From: Bacillota bacterium
GTDB lineage: Bacteria > Bacillota > Clostridia > Christensenellales > Aristaeellaceae
NCBI GenBank assembly: GCA_023413135.1
Contig: JAEZQK010000056.1
Location: 61,637 to 125,636 of the forward strand
Direction of reading: 5' to 3'
DNA: 64,000 nt
The notes beneath the pieces were generated by a model. The model had not been told where the DNA came from and made no database searches. It saw nothing but the letters and a program-made list of their open reading frames with translations. The translations under genes and the position numbers were made by a program. This document shows, piece after piece, positions 1 to 7,667 of this stretch. How positions within the stretch are numbered: position 1 is the stretch's first letter; every line of letters begins with the position of its first letter.

Positions 1-879
1 GTCGCCGTGGCAAATGTAGACGCTCACGTCTGCCTGCCCGCGGTGGGTATCGACGGTCCGGGTAAGCTGCTGGCCATTATGGGCACATCCACCTGCCATA
101 TCATGCTGGGTGACAAGGAACGGGAAGTGCCCGGCATGTGCGGCGTGGTGGAGGATGGCGTCATGCCGGGATACTTTGGGTATGAGGCCGGGCAAAGCTG
201 CGTGGGCGATCATTTCGCCTGGTTCGTGGACCGCTGCTGCCCGGAGGAATACGTAAAGGCAGCCCGTGAAAAGGGCGTCGATATTCATGCTTACCTTACG
301 GAAAAGGCGCAGGACCTCAAGGTGGGGGAAAGCGGTCTGGTGGCGCTGGATTGGTGGAACGGCAACCGTTCCGTGCTGGTGGATGTGGATCTCACCGGGT
401 TGATGGTGGGCATGACCCTGCTCACAAAACCAGAGGAAATCTACCGTGCATTGATTGAGGCCACGGCTTATGGCACCCGCATGATCGTGGAGAATTTCCA
501 AAAAAGCGGCGTGCCGGTGGACGAGCTGTATGCTTCCGGCGGCATCAGCCAAAAGAACGCCATGGCGATGCAGATCTATGCCGATGTGCTGAATATGCCG
601 GTACGCATTGCTGCCTCCAAGCAGGGCCCGGCAGTTGGCAGCGCGATCTTTGCGGCAGTGGCCGCGGGCAAAAAGGCAGGCGGGTATGACGACGTATTCC
701 AGGCCGCCCGTGATATGGGCAAGGTGAAGGATACGGTATACCATCCCATCCCGGAAAATGTGGCGGTGTACAATAAGCTGTACGACGAATACCACACCCT
801 CCACGACTTCTTTGGCCGCGGCGGGAACGATGTGATGAAGCGCTTGAAGGCGCTGCGCAAGGAAGTTGCAGGAGTATAA
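1..879 (+). CDS. araB: Ribulokinase, C-terminal part (gene runs off the left edge)
   Basis: Phosphorylates L-ribulose with ATP in the cytoplasmic L-arabinose pathway. The frame is open from base 1, so the true start lies outside the window; about 292 residues remain of a family that is usually about 550 long. What is visible is the C-terminal FGGY kinase domain: a nucleotide-site segment GTSTCHIMLG, the GYEAGQS stretch, and the ASGGISQKNAMAMQIYADV helix region typical of ribulokinases. The gene ends before two hairpins and converges on araD, the next enzyme after the kinase, so the two ara genes lie tail to tail and not in one operon. Other FGGY sugar kinases are possible, but the neighbouring epimerase and the GTSTCH sequence favour ribulokinase. 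Confidence 0.9.
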   Translation, partial: VAVANVDAHVCLPAVGIDGPGKLLAIMGTSTCHIMLGDKEREVPGMCGVVEDGVMPGYFGYEAGQSCVGDHFAWFVDRCCPEEYVKAAREKGVDIHAYLTEKAQDLKVGESGLVALDWWNGNRSVLVDVDLTGLMVGMTLLTKPEEIYRALIEATAYGTRMIVENFQKSGVPVDELYASGGISQKNAMAMQIYADVLNMPVRIAASKQGPAVGSAIFAAVAAGKKAGGYDDVFQAARDMGKVKDTVYHPIPENVAVYNKLYDEYHTLHDFFGRGGNDVMKRLKALRKEVAGV

Positions 880-884
880 CGGGT

Positions 885-948
885 AAAGTTTGCGGGGAGG
901 AGGATTTTTGAAAAAATCCTCCTCCCCGCACCCCTCTACAAAAACTTT
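885..948. terminator. Long nested inverted repeat after araB
   Basis: The core at 891-930 is a near-perfect palindrome with 19-bp arms (TGCGGGGAGGAGGATTTTT and its complement) around a two-base centre. It is enclosed by a second pair, AAAGTTT at 885-891 and AAACTTT at 942-948. It starts 5 bases after the araB stop and can act as a terminator or mRNA-end hairpin. Its size and nested form resemble dispersed intergenic repeats of Clostridia, but I cannot check copy number. Confidence 0.65.
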
Positions 949-953
949 CAAAT

Positions 954-990
954 AAAAAAGCTTTCCTCAACGCCAGGGGAAAGCTTTTTT
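954..990. terminator. Bidirectional intrinsic terminator between araB and araD
   Basis: A 13-bp stem (954-966 with 978-990, sequence AAAAAAGCTTTCC) and an 11-base loop, with A and T runs built into both flanks, so it ends in a U-run whichever strand is read. It serves convergent araB and araD. Confidence 0.8.
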
Positions 991-1086
991 ATGCCAATTA
1001 GAAACGTTAATCTATAAGCATGGGCTCTGAAAGTGAGGCCAACTCCGTAAACTTTGTGCGGAGCTCGTTTATATTCTATGCGCTTG

Positions 1087-1785
1087 TTATTTCTTCTGCC
1101 CGTAATACGCGTTCTTCCCGTGCTTGCGCTGGAAATGCTTCTCGCTGACATGCTCGGGGCAGGGAAGAGCATTTGGGCTGATCTCAATTGTCATGGCTGC
1201 CATGGCAGCCACTTCTTCCAGAATGATGGCGTTTTCCACCGCTTTGCCCGGCGTCTCGCCCCAGGTGAAGGGGCCGTGGCAGCTTAACAAAATGGCGGGC
1301 ACATGCAGCCTCGGTATATTCTTAAAGGTTTCCACGATCAGGTTGCCCGTCTCTCCCTCGTAATCCCGTGCCACTTCCACCGCGGTAAGCGGGCGGGCGC
1401 AGGGTACGGGGCCATGGAAGCTGTCGGCATGGGTGGTCCCGAAGCAGGGAATGGGCAGGCAGGATTGTGCCCAAGCCGTAGCCATGCGGCTGTGGGTGTG
1501 GGTGACGCCACCAATCTCCGGCCAGGCTCGATAGAGCTTCAAATGGGTGGGCGTATCGCTGGAGGGGCGCAGGGCGCTGTCTACCGCCTGCCCGTTATCC
1601 AGGCGTACCAATACGATATCCGAAGGCTTGAGTAACTCATAGCTTACGCCGCTGGGCTTGATGGCCATCAGCCCGGCTTCCCGGTCGATGCCGCTGACGT
1701 TGCCCCAGGTCAATACCACCAGCCCGCTTTTCCAAAGGGAAATATTCGCTTCATACACCTGTTCTTTCAAGGTTTGCAGGGACAT
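1087..1785 (-). CDS. araD: L-ribulose-5-phosphate 4-epimerase
   Basis: Converts L-ribulose 5-phosphate to D-xylulose 5-phosphate, the last step of L-arabinose catabolism before the pentose phosphate pathway; a class II aldolase-fold, metal-dependent cytosolic enzyme. The 232 residues match the usual length of 231-234. Visible landmarks are GNVSG near the N terminus, the phosphate-site SSDTPTH, the metal-binding histidines in THTHS and GTTHAD, and SCHGPFTWG. I chose the ATG at 1785 because GGCAGG lies 7 bases upstream and MSLQTLKEQV matches family N termini; ten further codons upstream stay open. A strong promoter sits at 1832-1860, so it is probably transcribed apart from the permease gene upstream on the same strand. 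Confidence 0.93.
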   Translation of the reverse strand: MSLQTLKEQVYEANISLWKSGLVVLTWGNVSGIDREAGLMAIKPSGVSYELLKPSDIVLVRLDNGQAVDSALRPSSDTPTHLKLYRAWPEIGGVTHTHSRMATAWAQSCLPIPCFGTTHADSFHGPVPCARPLTAVEVARDYEGETGNLIVETFKNIPRLHVPAILLSCHGPFTWGETPGKAVENAIILEEVAAMAAMTIEISPNALPCPEHVSEKHFQRKHGKNAYYGQKK

Positions 1786-1831
1786 AAAAAAACCTGCCTT
1801 TCCCATGCTATACATGGAAGCTGTTGCCTAT

Positions 1832-1860
1832 ATTATATCGATTAACTGCTTGCAAGTCAA
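1832..1860 (-). promoter_or_regulatory. Sigma-A promoter of araD
   Basis: On the minus strand TTGACT (1860-1855), a 17-bp spacer and TATAAT (1837-1832). It fires toward araD, about 45 bases upstream of its ATG. Confidence 0.75.
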
Positions 1861-1871
1861 AGGCTTCCTGG

Positions 1872-2753
1872 TTAGCGGATATTCCTTGGGTCCACCGCGT
1901 CCCGCAAGGCATCGCCGATAAAGTTGATGGCCAGCACTAAAAGAATGATCAACACTCCCGGCGGAACCCACAGCCATGGCTTGGTTGTCAAAATGGTGAT
2001 TGACTGTGCACCGTTGAGCATGTTCCCCAGGCTTGCGGTGGGAGGCTGTACGCCCATGCCAAGAAAGCTTAATGCCGCCTCATCCAAAATGGAGATGGCC
2101 ACAACAGAGGTAGCGTATACCAGGATGGGGGCGATTGTATTGGGCAAAATCTCCGAAAACAAAATATGTCGGGTGGGCATACCCGCCACTGCATTGGCTT
2201 TGATGAAGGTAGTCTCCCGAAGCGACAACACGTTTCCCCTGACAAGGCGGGCCACCCCCGGCCAATCCACGAACCCAAGGATGAGGATAATGTTTAATAG
2301 GCCCGGTTGAAAGATAGCCGCGGCCACCAGAACCAGCAAAATATATGGGAAAGACATGACCATGTCCGTAAAACGCATGATCATCATATCCACCCAGCCT
2401 CCAAAGTAGCCGGATACAAGCCCCAGCACCACGCCGATGGCCGTGGCAATGGCGGTGGAAGCAAAGCCCACCAACAAGGATATACGGGTGGCGTATAAAA
2501 GCCTTGTCAGCACATCACGCCCCACCTGGTCGGTGCCCAGCAGAAACTGGTGGGAAGGCGGCGCAGAAAATTTGCCTGCGATTTTGTTGGGGCCATACGG
2601 GCTGATGACAGGCGCCAGCAGCGCCAAAAAGACCAGCACAACAAGGAAAAACAGGCTCACCACAGCCAACCGGTGGCGCAGGAACCGGCGGCCGATGGTA
2701 TGGAGATAGCTTTTTCTTTCCCTATCCGCACGCTTTGCGGGCCGTTTAGCCAT
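1872..2753 (-). CDS. ABC transporter permease, DppC/OppC type (importer 1)
   Basis: One of two membrane subunits of a peptide/nickel/oligosaccharide-class importer. 293 residues. A basic N-terminal tail precedes the first membrane helix (about 25-47), followed by the family signature HQFLLGTDQVGRDVLTRLLY and about five more hydrophobic segments; the EAA-loop contact with the ATPases lies in the middle of the protein. The ATG at 2753 is preceded by an AAGGGGGGGG ribosome site. A GTG at 2771 that overlaps the stop of the upstream permease is the alternative start. It is the last gene of the five-gene operon running from 7455 down to here. Confidence 0.88.
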   Translation of the reverse strand: MAKRPAKRADRERKSYLHTIGRRFLRHRLAVVSLFFLVVLVFLALLAPVISPYGPNKIAGKFSAPPSHQFLLGTDQVGRDVLTRLLYATRISLLVGFASTAIATAIGVVLGLVSGYFGGWVDMMIMRFTDMVMSFPYILLVLVAAAIFQPGLLNIILILGFVDWPGVARLVRGNVLSLRETTFIKANAVAGMPTRHILFSEILPNTIAPILVYATSVVAISILDEAALSFLGMGVQPPTASLGNMLNGAQSITILTTKPWLWVPPGVLIILLVLAINFIGDALRDAVDPRNIR

Positions 2754-2767
2754 GCCTGCCCCCCCCT

Positions 2768-3715
2768 TCACTTGAGTTGTATGGTGGGATCCACCACTGC
2801 GTACAAAATATCCGTCAGAAGGTTCCCGGCCAGCACAATGACGGCGGAAAGCAGGCTGACACCCATAATAACGGGATAATCCCTGTTCATGATAGCGGTC
2901 ATGGTGAGCAGCCCCAGCCCCGGCCAGGAGAATACCTGCTCCACGATGACCGCGCCACCGATGAGAATGGGAATTTCCATGCCGATGACGGTGATAATGG
3001 GAAGCAGCGCGTTGCGCATGGCATGCTTGTTGATGGTTAGAAACCGGCCGATGCCCTTTGCGCGGGCGGTGCGCAGGTAATCCTGCTGCAGGATTTCCAG
3101 CATGCTGGAGCGGATATAGCGGATGTTGCTGCCCGCCAGGGAAGCGGTGAGCACGATCACAGGCATGATCATGTGCCGTATCACGTCCAGGGCATCCCCG
3201 CCCGTACCAAGGGTGGTCATGCCGCCGGAGGGAAGCCAGCCCAGTTTGATGGTAAACAGGTATACCAGGATCAGGGAAAGAAAGAAGCTGGGTATGCTGG
3301 TGCCAAGAAAAGAAAAGGTGACGGCGGTGTAATCGCCTTTGGTGTACTGGTGTGTAGCGCTGTATACCCCCAGGGGTACGGCCACCAGAAAGCTCAGCAG
3401 CATGGAAGTACCCATCAGCAAAAGCGTGGGCCCCAGGTTGGCGGCGATCATACCATATACCGGAAGGTATGTTTTGATGGAATAGCCCCAGTTACCTTTC
3501 AATAATTGGGTGAGCCAGGTGAAATATTGGATGTGGATCGGCTGGTCCAGACCCAACTGAATAGCCTTTGCCTCCACCGCCGCCTGAGAAACCCTTGGCC
3601 CCTGCATCATGGAAAGGGGGCTGCCTGCCAGGCTCATGATGATGTAGTCCAAAAGGGTAATGCCTATCAGCACCGGGATGGCGATCAGAATTCTCTTTAC
3701 AATATAGCGCATCAT
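2768..3715 (-). CDS. ABC transporter permease, DppB/OppB type (importer 1)
   Basis: Partner permease of the preceding entry. 315 residues beginning MMRYIVKRILIAIPVLIGIT, a standard DppB N terminus with the first membrane helix, then a periplasmic-side loop containing GLDQPIHIQYFTW and five further helices. The C-terminal part has the EAA-like segment (DYLRTARAKG) and ends VVDPTIQLK. The start was moved in from the longest frame: ATG at 3715 overlaps the stop of the upstream ATPase gene as ATGA, a sign of translational coupling. Confidence 0.9.
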   Translation of the reverse strand: MMRYIVKRILIAIPVLIGITLLDYIIMSLAGSPLSMMQGPRVSQAAVEAKAIQLGLDQPIHIQYFTWLTQLLKGNWGYSIKTYLPVYGMIAANLGPTLLLMGTSMLLSFLVAVPLGVYSATHQYTKGDYTAVTFSFLGTSIPSFFLSLILVYLFTIKLGWLPSGGMTTLGTGGDALDVIRHMIMPVIVLTASLAGSNIRYIRSSMLEILQQDYLRTARAKGIGRFLTINKHAMRNALLPIITVIGMEIPILIGGAVIVEQVFSWPGLGLLTMTAIMNRDYPVIMGVSLLSAVIVLAGNLLTDILYAVVDPTIQLK

Positions 3716-4728
3716 ACTTCCGGCCCCCCTTTTGCTTTTTGCAGCATCCCCGCCAGATGGCAGGCGGCCAGATGGCCGTCGGGAAAACCGGAGTGCCCAG
3801 TAAGCTCCGGTTCCTTTTCGCGGCATAAGGCTACGGCATAGGGACACCGGGGGTGAAAGCGGCAGCCGGAAGGCGGCTTTGCGCTGGATGGAATTTCGCC
3901 GGACAGCACCATGCGGTCACGGTTCCGCTCTCCGGGGTCAGGCACCGGCGCTGCATCGCACAGCGCCTTGGTGTAGGGGTGGGCGGGCTGGAAAAAAACA
4001 TCCCTGGCCGGGGCGATCTCCACGATCTTGCCCAGGTACATCACCGCGATGCGGTCGCTGACATAGTTTACAGCTGCCAGGCCGTGACCAATAAACAGAT
4101 AGGTGAGGGAAAGCTCCTTTTGCAGGTCTTTGAGCAGGTTCAGGATTTGCGCCTGGATGGATACGTCCAGCGCCGAAACAGGCTCGTCGCATACGATCAG
4201 TTCAGGCTTTAGGGACAACGCTTTGGCGATGCCGATGCGCTGGCGCTGCCCGCCGGAAAATTCATGGGGATATCGGCTGCGGGCGGTGGAGGGCAAGCCC
4301 ACCAGGTTAAGAAGGCGGCCTACTTCTTCCCAAACCGTCTTTTGGGTGGCCAGGCCATGATACTTAATAGGCGCGGCCAGGATATCCCCGATATGCTTGC
4401 GGGGGTTCAGTGAGGAAAAAGAGTCCTGAAAAATCATTTGAAGCCGGGTACGGCTTTGCCTGCCCCCGTTTTTGAAAAGATCGTTAAGCTTTTGGCCGTT
4501 CAGCAGTATCTCCCCGGCGGTGGGCGTTTCCAGCCCCACCACCTGCCGCCCCACGGTGGATTTGCCACAGCCTGATTCGCCCACCAGGCCGAGGGTCTCG
4601 CCGCGATACAGTGAAAAATCCACCCCGTCCACCGCCTTTACCGTGCCCACAGTGTGGGGGATGATGCCCTGGCGGATGGGATAGTACTTTTTCAGGCCTG
4701 CTACCTCAAGCAGAGAGGACCTATCCAT
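3712..4728 (-). CDS. ABC transporter ATPase, DppF/OppF type (importer 1)
   Basis: Hydrolyses ATP to power importer 1. 338 residues: Walker A GESGCGKST, signature FSGGQRQR, Walker B LIVCDEPVSALD, and the C-terminal oligopeptide-transporter extension with the CRFHPRCPYA cysteine cluster seen in OppD/OppF proteins. Start chosen at ATG 4728 (MDRSSLLEV), 13 bases after the stop of the OppD-type gene, with AGGGGG upstream; longer readings would overlap that gene by 86 bases. Confidence 0.9.
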   Translation of the reverse strand: MDRSSLLEVAGLKKYYPIRQGIIPHTVGTVKAVDGVDFSLYRGETLGLVGESGCGKSTVGRQVVGLETPTAGEILLNGQKLNDLFKNGGRQSRTRLQMIFQDSFSSLNPRKHIGDILAAPIKYHGLATQKTVWEEVGRLLNLVGLPSTARSRYPHEFSGGQRQRIGIAKALSLKPELIVCDEPVSALDVSIQAQILNLLKDLQKELSLTYLFIGHGLAAVNYVSDRIAVMYLGKIVEIAPARDVFFQPAHPYTKALCDAAPVPDPGERNRDRMVLSGEIPSSAKPPSGCRFHPRCPYAVALCREKEPELTGHSGFPDGHLAACHLAGMLQKAKGGPEV

Positions 4729-4741
4729 TTGTGCCTGCCCC

Positions 4742-5767
4742 CTAGGCTTCGCCTTCTGTTCCAAGACCGTCTCTCCCCCTTGCCTTAAGCAATTTTTCTT
4801 CCTGGGCAGCCACCCAGCAGCGTACATACGCCTGCTTATCCACCTGCTCTAGCATTTGAGTCATATGCTCGCAGGCCGGCTTGTTAAGGGCGCAACGGTT
4901 AAAAAACCGGCAGCCCCTAATATCCTGGTAGCGCTCCGGTACCGTGCCGCGGATGGAGGCAAGGCGACGGTCCGCGTCATCCCGGATGCTGGGCACGGAT
5001 GTCAAGAGTGCCTTGGTGTACGGGTGCCTGGGGGCGTGAAACAGTTGGGAAACATCCGACTCCTCTACTACCTGGCCCGCATACATCACCAGCACCCTGT
5101 CCGCCATCTCCGCCACAAGGCCCATGTCGTGGGTAATCAGTAAAATGGACATGTGGTATTCCTGCTTAAGTGCCTTGAGTAAGCGCATGATCTGGGCCTG
5201 GATGGTGACATCCAGGGCGGTGGTGGGTTCATCGGCAATGAGAAGCTTCGGGTTGCAGGAAAGAGCCATGGCGATCATCACCCGCTGGCGCATACCGCCG
5301 GAGAGTGTATGGGGATATTTGCGCATCACCTTTTCAGGGTCGGAGAGGCCAACCTTCAAAAGCAGCGCCGCAGCCCGGGCGGCGGCCTCCCGTTTGGACA
5401 AATGCAGGTGGACGCGGATGGATTCCGTCAACTGGCTGCCGATGGTGAAAACAGGGTTTAGCGATGTCATGGCATCCTGAAAGATCATGGTGATTTCATC
5501 GCCGCGAATGCGGTCCAGATCCGCCTCGGATAAAGCCAGCAGATTCTTGCCGTCAAACAGGACCTGCCCTGCCGTGACCCGGCCGTTTTCCCCCAGAAGG
5601 CCCATCATGGAAAGCACGGTTACGCTTTTGCCGCAGCCTGATTCCCCGACTATGCACACGGTTTCGCCATCATCCACATGAAAGCTGACGCCGTCCACAT
5701 AGGTGTTTTCCCCCGAATCCCCGGCAAAGGCCACGTGCAGATCCTCTACAGCAAGCAAATGCGCCAT
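4742..5767 (-). CDS. ABC transporter ATPase, DppD/OppD type (importer 1)
   Basis: Second ATPase of importer 1, 341 residues. Walker A GESGCGKS, signature LSGGMRQR, Walker B LIADEPTTALD, switch histidine in LITHDMG, and the C-terminal cysteine motif GCRFFNRCALNKPAC. The order here is binding protein, ATPase, ATPase, permease, permease, unlike importer 2 in this window, which has permeases before ATPases. Confidence 0.9.
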   Translation of the reverse strand: MAHLLAVEDLHVAFAGDSGENTYVDGVSFHVDDGETVCIVGESGCGKSVTVLSMMGLLGENGRVTAGQVLFDGKNLLALSEADLDRIRGDEITMIFQDAMTSLNPVFTIGSQLTESIRVHLHLSKREAAARAAALLLKVGLSDPEKVMRKYPHTLSGGMRQRVMIAMALSCNPKLLIADEPTTALDVTIQAQIMRLLKALKQEYHMSILLITHDMGLVAEMADRVLVMYAGQVVEESDVSQLFHAPRHPYTKALLTSVPSIRDDADRRLASIRGTVPERYQDIRGCRFFNRCALNKPACEHMTQMLEQVDKQAYVRCWVAAQEEKLLKARGRDGLGTEGEA

Positions 5768-5782
5768 AGGCTTCTCCCTTAG

Positions 5783-5829
5783 ATACAGCGGAAGGGAGGC
5801 CGCGAATATGTACGGCCTCCCGGCTGTAT
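5783..5829 (-). terminator. Stem-loop between binding-protein and ATPase genes of importer 1
   Basis: ATACAGC (5783-5789) pairs with GCTGTAT (5823-5829), and inside it GGGAGGCCG pairs with CGGCCTCCC. No U-run follows in the operon direction, so it is more likely a 3'-end stabiliser or partial attenuator that leaves more binding-protein mRNA than downstream mRNA. Confidence 0.55.
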
Positions 5830-5844
5830 GAAATTCTTTTTTGC

Positions 5845-7455
5845 TTATTCAGTAATGTCCCACAGTTCTATATGATTGAAGGAGCCGTATACGTGGGGTT
5901 CGGCACCTAAAAGGCGCTTGCTCACAGCCCCCAGGGGGCCGATGGCGTACACGTTGAACAGGGGCGCATCCTGCTGCACGATGGCGTCGATCTTGGAATA
6001 GATGGACTTGGTGCTCTCGATGTCCTTGGCGGAACCCACCTGGGCCAGCAGTTCATCGACCGTGGCATTCTTGTAGCCCACATTGTTGTCTTCGCCGCTG
6101 ATGAGCCACTGGATATCGGGATACGGGTCTACCGGCGCCAATGTGTACTGCACGGCATACAGGTCAAACTCACGGTCTTCCACATACGTCCAGATGGAAG
6201 CAAAATCTACCGTGCGGATGTCGATCTGAACGCCCACTTCGTTCAGCTGCGCGGCGATGACGCTGGCGGCCTGAACGAAAGTCGTATCCCCGGAGTTGAC
6301 GATGAAGGTGAGCTTTTTGCTGGAATCCCAGCCGGCTTCCTTCAGCAGCGCCTTGGCTTTTTCAGGATCATAGGGAACGGGAACGATGGAAGCGTCATAA
6401 TAGGGGCTGTAGGTGGTCAAAAATCCGTCCACCACTTCGCCTTTGCCTTCCAGAAGTCCTTCGACCAGAAGATTGCGGTCGATGGCATACAATATGGCCT
6501 GGCGGACCCTTGCGTCGCTTACGTTGCGGGTGTTGAAAAAGGCCAACTGGCTGGTGAGAGGCTGCTCCCGGATGACGGTCACGTTAGAAAGGGCGGCGAT
6601 GCTTTCCTGATCCTCCTGGGGGATGACACCAGTGGTCTGCTGCACAAAGTCGATTTCGCCCGATTGCAGGCCTGCGTATAGCTGACTGCCTTCTACGATC
6701 TTGATGTTGAGCTTGCCGATCTTCGGCGCACCCTTCCAGTAGTTTTCATTGGCTATGTAGGAGATATAGTGATTGCTGTCAAACTCCGATACGATATAGG
6801 GGCCGCTGACGGCGTCGGGATGGTTGAACCAATCGCTGGTGGCAATCTCCGCCGCGGGCACGTTTTCCAGCTTGTGCTTGGGCAGGGGCATAAGGTACCT
6901 TAAGTATGAGTTTTGGAAGGTAGCTAAGGCGGTGGGGGACTTGAACACAAATTTCAGCGTGTGGTCATCCACTTTCACAACACCTTCCACCTGGGTGGCA
7001 TCGTCGGGAGAGAAGCCGCCGTCGTCAAAGCCTTTAAGGGCGGCATACCCGCTCATGGCGGCATTGCCTACGGCATGGCTTGTCAAGCGCAGCACGGTGA
7101 AGATCACATCATCCGCCGTAATGGGCACGCCGTCGGACCAGGTGGCGTTTTCATACAGCTTCACGGTGAAGGTGATATTGTCCTCAGTGGTAACGGATTC
7201 GGCCAGCAGGCCAACAAAATTCAATTCACTGTCCAACTCCACCAGCGGCAGGAACTGCAGGCCTGTTGCGTACTTGTTCAGTTCGCCGGCGTCCTGCAAA
7301 AGGGGATTCAGCGTGCCCAATGTGTCGGTCACGCCGATATTGACGACTTTATCGGCAGTCTGGGCGGAGGCACCAATACTTGCGGAAAGCAAAAGGACAA
7401 TGGCCAGTACAATGCTTAAAAGCTTTGATAAGGAAGCGTGCTTTGCGGTATGCAT
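5845..7455 (-). CDS. Extracellular solute-binding protein, family 5 (importer 1)
   Basis: Captures the substrate outside the membrane and hands it to importer 1. 536 residues: a signal peptide over about residues 1-32 (hydrophobic core LLSIVLAIVLLLSASIG, likely cleavage after ASA), then a mature part typical of family 5, with NPLLQDAGELNKYATGLQF, LTFTVKL-like strands and TWSDGVPITADDVIFT. There is no lipobox cysteine, which is unusual for a Gram-positive binding protein, so anchoring is unclear. The substrate class (peptide or oligosaccharide) cannot be read from the sequence; the GH3 and ara neighbours favour a sugar oligomer. Its own promoter lies at 7620-7648. Confidence 0.88.
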   Translation of the reverse strand: MHTAKHASLSKLLSIVLAIVLLLSASIGASAQTADKVVNIGVTDTLGTLNPLLQDAGELNKYATGLQFLPLVELDSELNFVGLLAESVTTEDNITFTVKLYENATWSDGVPITADDVIFTVLRLTSHAVGNAAMSGYAALKGFDDGGFSPDDATQVEGVVKVDDHTLKFVFKSPTALATFQNSYLRYLMPLPKHKLENVPAAEIATSDWFNHPDAVSGPYIVSEFDSNHYISYIANENYWKGAPKIGKLNIKIVEGSQLYAGLQSGEIDFVQQTTGVIPQEDQESIAALSNVTVIREQPLTSQLAFFNTRNVSDARVRQAILYAIDRNLLVEGLLEGKGEVVDGFLTTYSPYYDASIVPVPYDPEKAKALLKEAGWDSSKKLTFIVNSGDTTFVQAASVIAAQLNEVGVQIDIRTVDFASIWTYVEDREFDLYAVQYTLAPVDPYPDIQWLISGEDNNVGYKNATVDELLAQVGSAKDIESTKSIYSKIDAIVQQDAPLFNVYAIGPLGAVSKRLLGAEPHVYGSFNHIELWDITE

Positions 7456-7619
7456 ATAAACCCTCTTTTCTTAAGTTATTCTTATAGTTTATATCGTGAT
7501 CTTTCGATTGTGAAACGTTGTCAGCACGGACATCGCTCAAACCCTGTGTAAGTGGGCTGGGTGAAGGAGAGCATGTACATATCAACCACCCTTTCTAAAC
7601 ATAGTAATATCGTATGATT

Positions 7620-7648
7620 AGTATATTGGGGTCGGCGGATATTGTCAA
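7620..7648 (-). promoter_or_regulatory. Sigma-A promoter of the importer 1 operon
   Basis: On the minus strand TTGACA (7648-7643), a 17-bp spacer and TATACT (7625-7620). It begins just after the GH3 stop codon and leaves a leader of roughly 155 bases before the binding-protein ATG at 7455. Confidence 0.8.
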
Positions 7649-7667
7649 CCCTTTATGGGTGGTCAAA

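Noticed and set aside
7511..7523. Possible catabolite (cre) site TGAAACGTTGTCA
   Set aside because: One base short of the cre consensus and only partly palindromic.
7521..7580. 19-residue leader-peptide frame in the importer 1 leader (minus strand, AAAGGGTGG upstream)
   Set aside because: Ribosome site is reasonable, but there is no attenuator or codon bias to support a regulatory leader peptide.
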